A stretch of DNA of 31,219 nucleotides from VGKU01 sp964388785. Lineage in GTDB: Bacteria; Patescibacteriota; Patescibacteriia; UBA9934; GWF2-40-263. The stretch lies in assembly GCA_964388785.1 (NCBI GenBank), contig CAYMBX010000012.1:1-31219 (forward strand), in the 5' to 3' direction. A model generated the notes under the pieces. The model was given only the letters and a program-made list of their open reading frames with translations. It searched no databases and was not told the origin of the DNA. Made by a program: the position numbers and the translations under genes. Shown piece by piece: positions 23,329-31,219 of this stretch; the first letter of the stretch is position 1, and each line of letters opens with the position of its first letter.

Positions 23329-24591
23329 ATGCAAGAAGAAATTTACGCAGGACTGGACGTAGGTTCGCACGCGGTTCGGGTGGCGGTCGGTAAACTGGTC
23401 CCCACTCCGGACGGCAAACAGCAGATGCACATCATCGGCGCGGTTGAGGTTTCCTCAAGCGGAGTCAACAAAGGGACGATTACGAATTTGGAAGACGCTG
23501 TTTCTTCTGTTTCCCGCGCACTCGAACAGGCGGAACGCATTACCGGCCTTCCTATTAATTCCGCTTGGGTGGGGATCAACGGCGGTCATATTATTGCCCA
23601 AGAGTCTCGTGGAGTGATTGGGGTCGGTCGCAATGACGGAGAAATTCGTGAAGAAGATATCGAGCGTGCGATTGAGGCCGCACGCACGGTTGCAACCCCT
23701 ACCAATTATGAAATTATCCACGTGATTCCAAAGAGTTTCATCGTAGACGGTCAGCGGGGAGTGAAAGATCCGGTGGGGATGAACGGCATTCGGCTCGAAG
23801 TCGACGCATTGATTATTCAAGGTCTCGGATCCCAAATCAAAAATTTAACGAAAGCCGTTTATCGTACAGGTTTGAATATTGAAGATTTGGTTTTTTCCAT
23901 TTTGGCGACGGCGGAGGCGGTCATTTCCGAGCGGCAGAAAGAACTCGGTGTTTGCGTAGTCAACATCGGTGCGTCCACCACCTCGCTCGTTGTCTATGAG
24001 GAGGGTGACGTATTGCACACCGCCGTTCTTCCTCTTGGCTCCGACCATGTCACTTCGGATCTTGCCATTGGGCTGCGTACATCCATCGATGTCGCCGAGC
24101 AGGTTAAGTTGCGATATGCCACATGCCTTCCGGAAGAAGTGAATAAAAAGGAAGAGGTCAATTTGGCTGAACTTGGCGCGCCGGAAGATGAATTGGTTGG
24201 ACGGCGATTTGTTGCGGACATTACAGAAGCTCGAGCTCAGGATATTTTCGAACATGTGGATAAAGAGCTGCAGAAAATTGAGCGTTCCGGCATGCTTCCG
24301 GCCGGTGTGATTCTTACGGGAGGCGGATCGAAACTTTCAGGGATCTTGGATGCCGCAAAAGCCACGCTTCGGCTACCCGTTTCGCTTGGAACCGCTATCG
24401 GCGTGACTTCCGTCATCGATCGTGCGAACGATCCCTCATTGAGCACAGCAATCGGACTTGTTCTTTGGGGGCATCATATTCGAGGTACTGGTTCGGGAAA
24501 AGGGATCGGGCAGATGTTCCAAACATTTGGGGGAGGTTTTGAAAAGGTGAGTAGTGGACTCAAAAAATTGTTTCGTTCGATCAAGCCGTGA
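23329..24591 (+). CDS. ftsA: Cell division protein FtsA
   Basis: FtsA is the actin-like protein that tethers FtsZ to the membrane and recruits the divisome. The 420-aa protein begins with the phosphate-1 motif IYAGLDVGSHAVRVAVG (5-21). The FtsA-specific SHS2 (1C) region follows (about 85-165). The phosphate-2 motif VNIGASTTSLVVYEEGD and the adenosine motif VILTGGGSKLSGI are present. The last 20 residues, including FEKVSSGLKKLFRSIKP, form a basic amphipathic helix of the type that binds membrane. Length is normal. It is followed by a terminator and then ftsZ with a separate promoter, so the two are not strictly one transcript. Confidence 0.96.
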   Translation: MQEEIYAGLDVGSHAVRVAVGKLVPTPDGKQQMHIIGAVEVSSSGVNKGTITNLEDAVSSVSRALEQAERITGLPINSAWVGINGGHIIAQESRGVIGVGRNDGEIREEDIERAIEAARTVATPTNYEIIHVIPKSFIVDGQRGVKDPVGMNGIRLEVDALIIQGLGSQIKNLTKAVYRTGLNIEDLVFSILATAEAVISERQKELGVCVVNIGASTTSLVVYEEGDVLHTAVLPLGSDHVTSDLAIGLRTSIDVAEQVKLRYATCLPEEVNKKEEVNLAELGAPEDELVGRRFVADITEARAQDIFEHVDKELQKIERSGMLPAGVILTGGGSKLSGILDAAKATLRLPVSLGTAIGVTSVIDRANDPSLSTAIGLVLWGHHIRGTGSGKGIGQMFQTFGGGFEKVSSGLKKLFRSIKP

Positions 24592-24605
24592 AAGAGAATT
24601 GAAAG

Positions 24606-24632
24606 AAGACACGGGTGAGTCTGTGTCTTTTT
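24606..24632 (+). terminator. Intrinsic terminator between ftsA and ftsZ
   Basis: AAGACAC (24606-24612) pairs with GTGTCTT (24623-24629) over a 10-nt loop that can extend the stem by wobble pairs. A TTTTT run follows (24628-24632). It lies 15 nt after the ftsA stop. Confidence 0.75.
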
Positions 24633-24669
24633 GATTTTGCAAACTTATTCACATCTGTTTTAGATCTGC

Positions 24670-24697
24670 TTGACATTCCGGAGACCGGTGTTAAAGT
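24670..24697 (+). promoter_or_regulatory. Probable promoter of ftsZ
   Basis: A consensus TTGACA (24670-24675) is followed after 16 bp by TAAAGT (24692-24697, four of six matches to the -10). It lies after the ftsA terminator and about 60 nt before the ftsZ ATG. Confidence 0.55.
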
Positions 24698-24730
24698 GTC
24701 TTTGAATTTTTGTGCTCAAGTAAGCAAAAT

Positions 24731-24751
24731 TTGAACAAATAAAGTGTTCAA
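24731..24751 (+). promoter_or_regulatory. Hairpin in the ftsZ 5' leader
   Basis: TTGAACA (24731-24737) and TGTTCAA (24745-24751) are perfect complements around a 7-nt loop, 8 nt before the ATG. No Shine-Dalgarno sequence is visible at the normal position, so this dyad may be an operator or may control access of ribosomes. Confidence 0.4.
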
Positions 24752-24759
24752 CTAAACGT

Positions 24760-26019
24760 ATGGCGCAGGTTAAACCCGATATCGAAACATTTGCAAAGAT
24801 TAAAGTTGTTGGAATCGGCGGTGGCGGCGGGGCCGCACTCAACCGTATGATTAGCGACAATATCAAAGGTGTTGAATTTATTGTCGTCAATACAGATGTC
24901 CAGGCGCTCAACAAAAATTTGGCCCAGAAAAAAATCGCCATTGGGAAGACAATTACGCGCGGCCTGGGTGCGGGGATGAATCCGGAAGTGGGCTCACGCG
25001 CGGCCGAAGAAAACTCAAACGAAGTTCGCGAAGCGCTGAACGGGGCGGACATGGTGTTTCTCACCTGTGGCCTTGGCGGAGGAACTGGAACCGGAGCTAT
25101 TCCGGAAGTGGCGAAACTCGCGAAAGATGTCGGGGCGTTAACCGTCGCTGTGGTGACGAAACCGTTTACATTTGAAGGCGCACAGCGTCGTCGGATTGCG
25201 GAGGAAGGATTTGATCGTCTGCTGAAGCATGTCGATGCGATCATTACCATTCCAAACGATCGCGTTTTGCAAATCATCGACAAGAAAACATCGCTCATGG
25301 ATGCGTTTAAGGTTGTGGATGATGTCCTGCGTCAAGGTGTACAGGGGATTGCCGAGCTCATTACCGTCCCTGGAGAAATCAATGTGGACTACGCGGATGT
25401 GAAGGCGATTATGGAAAATTCCGGTTCGGCACTGATGGGAATCGGACGAGCAACCGGGGAGAATCGTGCGGTTGAGGCGGCAAAACAAGCGATCGCAAGT
25501 CCGCTGCTCGAGCTTTCGATTGATGGAGCCAAGGGAATTTTGTTTACCATTGCAGGTGGAGAGGAGATGGGAATGCATGAAGTGGCGGAGGCTGCCAAGG
25601 TGATTACAAGCTCGGCGGATGAAGACGCGAAGGTCATTTTCGGGGCGACGATTGATGACACGCTTGGAGATGAGATTCGGATCACGGTTGTTGCAACCGG
25701 TTTCGATTCTCGCGAACGTCGGACGACGACACCGGGCGCGGTCGAAGTGCAAGCGCAGGGAACCTGGACGCCGAATTCATTTTTACGTGTCCGCGAACGT
25801 GACGAACAGCCCGCCTTTCAAACGAAGCGATCTCAATCAAATGTTTTTGCCCAAAAACAATCCGAGCCGCGACCGGAACCGGTTGTCCAACGTGTTCCTG
25901 AACCAAGACCCGAACCAAAGCCGCCGGTTGTGAAACCAATCATGGTGCAAAAACCGCCACAGCAACAAGAAGAAGATGAGATCGAAATCCCCGCCTTCAT
26001 TCGGAAAAAGATGATGTAG
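24760..26019 (+). CDS. ftsZ: Cell division protein FtsZ
   Basis: FtsZ is the tubulin-like GTPase that forms the division ring. The 419-aa protein contains the N-terminal nucleotide-binding sequence VVGIGGGGGAALNRM (16-30), the tubulin signature GLGGGTGTG (104-112) and the T7 synergy loop NVDYAD (208-213). A variable Pro/Arg/Glu-rich linker (about 345-405) leads to the conserved C-terminal peptide EIEIPAFIRKKMM (407-419), which binds FtsA. Length and domain order are typical. The start ATG has no clear ribosome binding site. It is followed by the third hairpin repeat and a terminator. Confidence 0.97.
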   Translation: MAQVKPDIETFAKIKVVGIGGGGGAALNRMISDNIKGVEFIVVNTDVQALNKNLAQKKIAIGKTITRGLGAGMNPEVGSRAAEENSNEVREALNGADMVFLTCGLGGGTGTGAIPEVAKLAKDVGALTVAVVTKPFTFEGAQRRRIAEEGFDRLLKHVDAIITIPNDRVLQIIDKKTSLMDAFKVVDDVLRQGVQGIAELITVPGEINVDYADVKAIMENSGSALMGIGRATGENRAVEAAKQAIASPLLELSIDGAKGILFTIAGGEEMGMHEVAEAAKVITSSADEDAKVIFGATIDDTLGDEIRITVVATGFDSRERRTTTPGAVEVQAQGTWTPNSFLRVRERDEQPAFQTKRSQSNVFAQKQSEPRPEPVVQRVPEPRPEPKPPVVKPIMVQKPPQQQEEDEIEIPAFIRKKMM

Positions 26020-26024
26020 TTTTT

Positions 26025-26111
26025 GATGTTTACCAACCTTTGGCGGGCTATCGAGCTTGTTCTGCGCGCTCTCGAACAAGCTCGATAGCCGTGTCAGGAT
26101 GGGTGAAAGTA
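26025..26111 (+). repeat. Hairpin repeat element, copy 3 (17-bp perfect stem)
   Basis: GGCTATCGAGCTTGTTC (26046-26062) and GAACAAGCTCGATAGCC (26074-26090) are perfect complements around the 11-nt loop TGCGCGCTCTC. The left flank GATGTTTACCAACC plus TTTGGCG and the right flank TGTCAGGATGGG plus AAAGTA match copy 1. The loop differs from copy 1 by one base while about half of the stem positions differ. It starts 6 nt after the ftsZ stop and is followed, about 50 nt later, by a separate true terminator. Confidence 0.8.
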
Positions 26112-26163
26112 AACACACTCGTGCGAAACGTCGAGATTCGACGGGAGAGAAAAGAGAATAGAT

Positions 26164-26190
26164 AGGCGGGGTCCCCAGACCCTGCCTTTT
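26164..26190 (+). terminator. Intrinsic terminator after ftsZ
   Basis: AGGCGGGGTC (26164-26173) pairs with GACCCTGCCT (26178-26187), including one G-T wobble, around a 4-nt loop CCCA. TTTT follows. It closes the ftsZ unit before nrdR. Confidence 0.8.
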
Positions 26191-26231
26191 GTATCCAAGA
26201 TGATCGATATTTGTTAAACTGTCTGCATTCT

Positions 26232-26729
26232 ATGCGTTGTGCTGTGTGCAATCACAAAGATACCCGAGTCATCGATTCGCGACTGTCGACGGACGGAATG
26301 AGTGTCCGGCGCAGGCGCGAGTGTGACAAATGCGGATTTCGATTTTCGACCCTCGAGGAAATCGAGTTGTTGGATCTCACGGTGGTGAAGCGTGATGGTC
26401 GTCGTGAAGCCTATTCGCGAGATAAGCTGACACGCGGTCTTGAAAAGGCCTTGGAGAAACGTCCCTATACAGACACTTCATTTCAGAAGCTTGTGCACAA
26501 GATTGAGCGAGATATTCAGAAAAAACGACGAGGTCAGCTGACGTCTGCCGAATTGGGAGATGTTGTCATGAAAAATTTACGTTCATTCGATAAAGTCGCC
26601 TATATCCGATTCGCATCCGTCTACCGATCGTTTGAAGACGTAAAAACATTCGAATCCGAACTGCAAAAATTGCTCAGTTCAAAAAGGATCAAGTCCAACA
26701 AATCTTCACGCAATTCTCCCTCGTTATGA
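26232..26729 (+). CDS. nrdR: Transcriptional repressor NrdR
   Basis: NrdR senses ATP/dATP through an ATP-cone and represses ribonucleotide reductase genes. The 165-aa protein has the N-terminal zinc ribbon with C3, C6, C31 and C34 (MRCAVCNHKD and RECDKCGFRF) and the family signature RVIDSRLSTDG (12-22). The ATP-cone domain (about 49-139) includes VVKRDGRREAYSRDKL. The ATG at 26232 is used because it gives the standard MxCxxC start; the upstream TTG at 26211 adds unrelated residues. The C-terminal tail (about 150-165) is Ser/Lys-rich and not conserved. No ribonucleotide reductase gene lies in the window. The stop overlaps the htrA start (ATGA), suggesting coupling. Confidence 0.95.
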   Translation: MRCAVCNHKDTRVIDSRLSTDGMSVRRRRECDKCGFRFSTLEEIELLDLTVVKRDGRREAYSRDKLTRGLEKALEKRPYTDTSFQKLVHKIERDIQKKRRGQLTSAELGDVVMKNLRSFDKVAYIRFASVYRSFEDVKTFESELQKLLSSKRIKSNKSSRNSPSL

Positions 26730-27856
26730 TGGATCGGCGTACACAAACCATTTTTGTCATCGGCATGGCACTTTCCGCATTTGTGGGGGCGATCGGCGGT
26801 GCATTTATGGGTGCGGTTTTTTCGTCCCAAATTTCTTCTCTCAGCCGCCGTTTGGACCGGACGTTTGTTGATCAAACGATTGTCGAGTTGATCGAAGAAG
26901 AGAGCGCGACAATCGCCGTGGTCGATCGCGTGACTCCCTCGGTCGTGAGTATTGTCGTGAAGAAAAAGATCGCAGAGTCAGCGGATTCGCTCATTGAAAT
27001 TTCGAGCGGATCCGGATTTTTTGTCAGTACAGACGGATTGATTCTGACGAATCGTCACGTCGTGGACGAGGAGGAAGTCCAGTTTTTTGTGGTCACAAAC
27101 GACGGAGAAGAATATCCGGCTTCTTTGATTGATACGGATCCGTTCCTTGATATCGCGGTACTGCGTGTGGACGGATTGTCTTTTTCGGCTGCACCCTTAG
27201 GGGATTCAGAGCAGATTCAGATCGGCCAAACCGTCATTGCGATCGGGAACACACTCTCAGAGTTTCGCAACACGGTTACGAAAGGTGTCGTTTCCGGCAT
27301 TAATCGTCGTGTGACCGCAAGTTCGGCCGCCACAGCGGAAGTGATCGAACAAGCGATTCAAACGGATGCGGCGATCAATCCGGGGAATTCGGGAGGTCCG
27401 CTTATCAATCTGCACGGAGAGGTCATTGGGATCAATACAGCCGTGAGTGTGCAGGGGGAAGCGATCGCGTTTGCGATTCCGATCAATCAAGCAAAGCGCG
27501 CCATTGAAGATGTCCGTCAGCATGGTCGCATCATTCGTCCCTGGCTCGGAGTCCGTTATGTGCTGGTGCAGCCTGAAACAGGCGGCGAGCAGACGCCGCT
27601 CTATGAGTTGGGGGCGATGATCGTCTCAGGAAATCAGCCGGGACAACCGGGCGTTCTTCCGGGAAGTCCGGCAGCGCTTGCGGGATTACAGGAGGAAGAT
27701 GTGATCATCAAAATCGGAGGAATCTCTCTGACGAAAGAACGCTCTTTGTCTGAGCTTGTTTCCTCCTACCGTCCGGGAGATCAGGTGGATATTACATTTC
27801 TTCGAAATGACATCCTTTATACTCAAACAGTTATTCTTGCTGAATACAATCCATAG
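26726..27856 (+). CDS. HtrA/DegP-like serine protease with one PDZ domain (paralogue 1)
   Basis: An envelope protease that degrades misfolded exported proteins. The 376-aa product has an N-terminal membrane anchor (about 9-33), then a trypsin-like domain. The catalytic triad is H111 (LTNRHVV), D142 (DPFLDIAVL) and S222 (NPGNSGGPL). A single PDZ domain follows (about 270-370), including LPGSPAALAGLQEEDVIIKI. The structure matches DegS/HtrA-type proteins with an N-terminal anchor. It overlaps nrdR by 4 nt and is 2 nt from pyk, so the three genes look cotranscribed although their functions differ. A second copy of the same family begins at 30024. Confidence 0.94.
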   Translation: MMDRRTQTIFVIGMALSAFVGAIGGAFMGAVFSSQISSLSRRLDRTFVDQTIVELIEEESATIAVVDRVTPSVVSIVVKKKIAESADSLIEISSGSGFFVSTDGLILTNRHVVDEEEVQFFVVTNDGEEYPASLIDTDPFLDIAVLRVDGLSFSAAPLGDSEQIQIGQTVIAIGNTLSEFRNTVTKGVVSGINRRVTASSAATAEVIEQAIQTDAAINPGNSGGPLINLHGEVIGINTAVSVQGEAIAFAIPINQAKRAIEDVRQHGRIIRPWLGVRYVLVQPETGGEQTPLYELGAMIVSGNQPGQPGVLPGSPAALAGLQEEDVIIKIGGISLTKERSLSELVSSYRPGDQVDITFLRNDILYTQTVILAEYNP

Positions 27857-27858
27857 TT

Positions 27859-29256
27859 ATGCATCGAACAAAAATTGTGTGCACCATCGGGCCTGCCAGC
27901 CAATCATCGAACAAACTAAAATCGATGATGCGCGCAGGAATGGGGGTTGCGCGTTTGAATCTGTCACACGGAACGCATCGACAACATCAGCAACTCATGA
28001 AGACGATTCGGACCGTGGCGAAATCGCTTCATCTTCACATTCCCATTATTGGAGATATTCAGGGTCCCAAGATTCGGCTGGGGGAACTCCCACCGGAAGG
28101 GATCATATTGAAGCAAGGAGAAACGTATACGTTTTCAACCGCGTTCGACCGTTACACGGCCGGCGCGATCCCGCTGACCTATAAGCAACTTCACAAAGAC
28201 GTTCGTATCGGACACCGTTTTTTGATTGATGACGGTCTCCTTGAGTTAAAAATTGTGAGCGTTTCCGGGAGAACAATTCGAGCGGCGGTTGTGAGCGGTG
28301 GAACGGTGACATCGCATAAAGGAATGAATTTCCCGGACTCGCATTTGTCCGTAGGGGCGATTACGGAGAAAGACAAAATAGATGTCGCATTTGCCGTGAA
28401 ACAAGGGATGGACTGGATCGCACTTTCGTTTGTGAAAAGCAAGGACGATGTACTTCGCTTGCGCCGCCTGATTAAACAGTTTGCGAAAATGGATCAGGTG
28501 TTGCCTCGTATTATCGTCAAAATCGAAAAACATGAGGCCATTCAAAATTTTAGCGAGATTTTGGAAGCCGCGGACGCTGTTATGATTGCGCGGGGCGATT
28601 TGGGAGTTGAGATTCCGGCGCAGGAAGTTCCTGTGCGTCAAAAAGAACTGATCCACGCATGTCGTATTGCCGGCAAACCGGTTGTTGTGGCGACACAAAT
28701 GCTTGACTCGATGATTCGCAATCCTCGCCCGACGCGCGCGGAGGTTTCGGATGTAGCGAACGCTGTTTTCGATCATGCGTCTGCGGTAATGCTTTCCGGC
28801 GAATCGGCAAACGGAAAGTATCCGGTTCAAGCGGTCAAGATGATGTCTTCCATTGTGGGAGAGGCGGAAGCGTCGCCGTATGACGACGTGAATGTCATTG
28901 GGGAAGCACCTGAGGATCCGATTGCTGCAGTTGCGCATTCCATCAAATTAGCCTCGGAACAAGGGGCGATTGATGCGGTGCTTGCCTCGCTGGAACTCGC
29001 ACCTTGGTCGGAGACGGTTCATCGATCCCATCCCGAGATCCCGCTTTTTATCGGTTGTCCAAATGAAGGCCTCGCTCGTCAGGTTTCTCTGCGATGGGGA
29101 AGTTATGCATTTGTTCTCAAAAACGCTCGTGAACACACATTTGCGTCACGAGCGATCCGTTTGCTTCAATCACAGCGTCTCCTTAAAAAAGGCATGCGTT
29201 TGGCAGTTGTGCTCGGAGGACGTCACGGTGAAGCGTTCGATGTGGTTACTGTGTGA
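27859..29256 (+). CDS. pyk: Pyruvate kinase
   Basis: The enzyme converts phosphoenolpyruvate and ADP to pyruvate and ATP, the last step of glycolysis. The 465-aa protein begins TKIVCTIGPASQSS (4-17), with substrate residues in RLNLSHG (32-38). It has the active-site motif IIVKIEKHEAI (218-228, K221), the metal motif ARGDLGVEIP (244-253) and NPRPTRAEVSDVANAV (288-303). A C-terminal domain (about 345-465) is present, so the protein is full length. In fermentative Patescibacteria this is a main ATP-yielding step (inference). It converges on a minus-strand gene with a single-base gap, and no terminator is visible between them. Confidence 0.96.
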   Translation: MHRTKIVCTIGPASQSSNKLKSMMRAGMGVARLNLSHGTHRQHQQLMKTIRTVAKSLHLHIPIIGDIQGPKIRLGELPPEGIILKQGETYTFSTAFDRYTAGAIPLTYKQLHKDVRIGHRFLIDDGLLELKIVSVSGRTIRAAVVSGGTVTSHKGMNFPDSHLSVGAITEKDKIDVAFAVKQGMDWIALSFVKSKDDVLRLRRLIKQFAKMDQVLPRIIVKIEKHEAIQNFSEILEAADAVMIARGDLGVEIPAQEVPVRQKELIHACRIAGKPVVVATQMLDSMIRNPRPTRAEVSDVANAVFDHASAVMLSGESANGKYPVQAVKMMSSIVGEAEASPYDDVNVIGEAPEDPIAAVAHSIKLASEQGAIDAVLASLELAPWSETVHRSHPEIPLFIGCPNEGLARQVSLRWGSYAFVLKNAREHTFASRAIRLLQSQRLLKKGMRLAVVLGGRHGEAFDVVTV

Positions 29257-29257
29257 C

Positions 29258-29956
29258 CTACGGGTTGGTCAAGACGGCGAAGATCGGTGGATGATCGGCT
29301 CGTTTCAGTGTCATCACCGTGTCTTCGACCCCTTTCATCTTTACAAACGTGACGCGTTCGATGGTGAGAGTATTTTTTTCTTCGAACGAAAAAGAAGTCC
29401 CGTCTTCTTTCTGAAGAATAATTTCTGGCAAGCGAACGGCTGTTTGCCAATTTTCCATTTCCGCAAACGTGGTGAGATCTCGATTTTCTGATGTGATTTT
29501 CCAGATCATTTTCGGTGTGCGTGCTTCTGCTTCCTTTTCGGCGGTCATCCATGATTCGCATTTCACATCAATGCACGCACGTACCACAAATGTATATTTT
29601 GTGTCCGGTTGTAACCCGGTCTGGTCTAATGAAACGCGATCATGTTCACCGGATCCCGTTTGTGTCCATCCAGACGCGGCATCAGTCACCGTGATCAGAA
29701 AATGATTGTAAACCTCCTCTGGTTTGGTCCAGGTCAAACGGATTCCCGTTGAGGAGTTTTCTCGAAACGGGCCGGTTTCAAGTTGTGCGTCCCAGTAGGA
29801 GAGCGCTTTTTGGTAAAATTCCGTATGGACTTTGTTCGTGAGGTCAACTGCTTGTTTCGATGAGTACTGAGGATGCTCAAGGAGCCAGACAGCCACAAGT
29901 ATGGCACAAACGAACAGCGTGCTGATCGCAACGGTGATGAATCGTTTATACTGCAT
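29258..29956 (-). CDS. Membrane-anchored protein with fibronectin type III-like domain
   Basis: The 232-aa product has a short basic N-terminus, one membrane helix (about 7-26) and an external region. Residues about 68-147 look like a fibronectin type III domain: GIRLTWTKPEEVYNHFLITV at the start and the typical LQPDTKYTFVVRACID strand later. About 85 residues follow with alternating polar and hydrophobic positions and no recognised motif. The ATG at 29956 (complement) is preferred because it places the basic residues directly before the helix; an upstream ATG at 30016 adds 20 residues. It is transcribed against pyk and divergently from the second htrA gene, with a 67-bp gap shared by both starts. 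Function unknown. Confidence 0.75.
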   Translation of the reverse strand: MQYKRFITVAISTLFVCAILVAVWLLEHPQYSSKQAVDLTNKVHTEFYQKALSYWDAQLETGPFRENSSTGIRLTWTKPEEVYNHFLITVTDAASGWTQTGSGEHDRVSLDQTGLQPDTKYTFVVRACIDVKCESWMTAEKEAEARTPKMIWKITSENRDLTTFAEMENWQTAVRLPEIILQKEDGTSFSFEEKNTLTIERVTFVKMKGVEDTVMTLKRADHPPIFAVLTNP

Positions 29957-30023
29957 AGATGCAACGTTTTGCTTCAAAATGTGATATGAGTAAAGACGTG
30001 TGTTCAAAAATAGCACAGATTTT

Positions 30024-31219
30024 ATGAAAAATGAACAAATGATTCAATGGATGACTTCCGGAATCGTCGGAGGACTCGTTGTGGCGATATTGGGCTGGGC
30101 TGGGCTTTCAAGCGGCCGTCTTACGGTTCCGGCTACTCCCGGAACGCCTGTAACGCTCAATCAAACGGGGACCGTACAGGCACTCGACGTTGCAGATGTG
30201 GTTGAACGCATCAATCCCGCCGTCGTTTCAATCGTGATTACCAAAGACGTGCCTATCATCGAACAATATTACGAAGACCCGTTCTCGGATTTTTTTTGGG
30301 GAGAATCACCATTCCGATTCCGTATTCCGCGCTTTCGACAAAATGGCACTCAGTCGCAGGAAATTGGCGGCGGATCGGGTTTCTTTGTTTCGAAAGACGG
30401 CTATGTTGTGACCAATGCGCATGTGGTCTCGGATGAGGATGCGGATTACACAGTCTTCACAAACGACGAACAGCGGTACAGTGCGCAAGTTGTGGCGGTT
30501 GACGATGTACTGGATGTGGCGGTATTAAAAGTTGAGGGAACCGATTTTTCGTTTTTGGAATTTGGGGATTCGGACAAGCTACGGCTTGGGCAGGCGGTGA
30601 TCGCGATTGGAAATGCACTCGGCGAATTTCGTAATACGGTTTCAACCGGGGTCGTCTCCGGACTTTCACGTTCCATTTTGGCTTCAAGCGGGGCTGGCAT
30701 GAGTGAAGCGCTCGAAAACGTGATTCAAACGGATGCGGCTATCAATCCCGGCAATTCCGGTGGTCCGCTTTTGGATCTTTCCGGACGTGTGATCGGCGTA
30801 AACGTTGCCGTTGCGCAGTTTTCAGAAAATATCGGTTTTTCCTTGCCAGCAAATGCGGTCAAGCTTTCGGTTGAATCGATGATTGAGCATGGGAAAGTCG
30901 TACGGCCATATCTTGGCGTGCGGTATCTTCTTGTGAACGAATCCATCGCGCAAAAAAATAATCTGTCGGTTGATTACGGTGCGCTTGTAATTCGAGGACA
31001 GACGTCGAATGATCTCGCAGTGATTCCCGGCTCGCCGGCGGACAAAGCGGGACTACAGGAAAACGACATCATTCTTGAGATTGATGGACAGAAGGTTGAC
31101 GCGCAGCACAGCCTCAGTCGTTTGATCCGGCTCAAGAAAGCAGGGGACAGTGTGAAACTCAAAATTTTACACAAAAATGAAGAGAAGGACTTGATTGTCA
31201 AATTGGAAGAGAGCCCGTA
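30024..31219 (+). CDS. HtrA/DegP-like serine protease (paralogue 2), 3' end cut by the window
   Basis: A second HtrA-type protease, 398 codons visible and probably nearly complete. An N-terminal membrane segment (about 11-30) precedes a linker and the protease domain. The triad is H133 (VTNAHVV), D164 (DVLDVAVLKV) and S245 (NPGNSGGPLL). A PDZ domain with IPGSPADKAGLQENDIILEI follows. Compared with paralogue 1 it has an extra Phe/Arg-rich segment before the catalytic core (about 80-108, with FFWGESPFRFRIPRFRQ). This region is where DegP-type proteins carry their LA loop. The two share many identical stretches, such as IGNxLxEFRNTV and VIQTDAAINPGNSGGPL, and so are related by duplication. The stop codon is outside the window. 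Confidence 0.93.
   Translation, partial: MKNEQMIQWMTSGIVGGLVVAILGWAGLSSGRLTVPATPGTPVTLNQTGTVQALDVADVVERINPAVVSIVITKDVPIIEQYYEDPFSDFFWGESPFRFRIPRFRQNGTQSQEIGGGSGFFVSKDGYVVTNAHVVSDEDADYTVFTNDEQRYSAQVVAVDDVLDVAVLKVEGTDFSFLEFGDSDKLRLGQAVIAIGNALGEFRNTVSTGVVSGLSRSILASSGAGMSEALENVIQTDAAINPGNSGGPLLDLSGRVIGVNVAVAQFSENIGFSLPANAVKLSVESMIEHGKVVRPYLGVRYLLVNESIAQKNNLSVDYGALVIRGQTSNDLAVIPGSPADKAGLQENDIILEIDGQKVDAQHSLSRLIRLKKAGDSVKLKILHKNEEKDLIVKLEESP

Noticed and set aside
1..31219. UGA recoded as glycine as in Gracilibacteria/SR1
   Set aside because: TGA ends several genes (for example pth, the LCP gene and nrdR) at the expected protein ends, and no in-frame TGA interrupts any gene.

Overview
The window looks like a chromosomal segment of a Patescibacteria (Candidate Phyla Radiation) bacterium, probably from the Parcubacteria side. 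This rests on gene content and style: compact housekeeping genes packed between very large secreted proteins, short N-terminally anchored membrane proteins with thrombospondin-3-like calcium repeats, proteins built on a VirB2/TrbC-like two-helix module, and weak or absent Shine-Dalgarno sites. TGA is used as a normal stop, so this is not a UGA-recoding lineage. Taxonomy is an inference; no rRNA gene is present.

Layout. (1) 1-2106, minus strand: der, pth and the start of dprA, tightly packed. (2) 2107-2571: a non-coding divergent region with a 17-bp hairpin of a repeat family found three times here, and a switch-like set of inverted repeats. (3) 2572-7470, plus: an LCP cell-wall ligase, tRNA-Val(CAC) with terminator, lepB, hisS, rpsU, and a YqeY protein fused to a two-helix membrane module. 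(4) 7597-20638: an apparent operon of a 614-aa and a 3467-aa surface protein plus a 262-aa cysteine-rich membrane protein, with 2-nt gaps. The 10.4-kb gene fills a third of the window and encodes a signal peptide, a VirB2-like two-helix anchor, IPT/TIG and SbsA-like Ig domains, two arrays of cysteine-rich repeats and a C-terminal von Willebrand A domain. (5) 20872-23281: two further membrane proteins with calcium repeats, then ybeY and dgkA. (6) 23329-26019: ftsA and ftsZ, each with its own promoter-like sequence and a terminator after each. (7) 26232-29256: nrdR, an HtrA protease and pyruvate kinase. (8) 29258-31219: a membrane-anchored fibronectin-III-like protein on the minus strand, and a second HtrA gene running off the end.

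How it fits together. Much of the window concerns the envelope: signal peptidase, LCP ligase, undecaprenol/diacylglycerol kinase, two HtrA quality-control proteases, the divisome proteins FtsA/FtsZ, and a set of exported adhesin-like proteins. The most unusual points are the three consecutive proteins carrying the same two-helix module (one fused to YqeY), the giant vWA protein, and a dispersed hairpin family whose stems differ between copies while remaining perfectly paired, with conserved flanks and, in two copies, a conserved loop.
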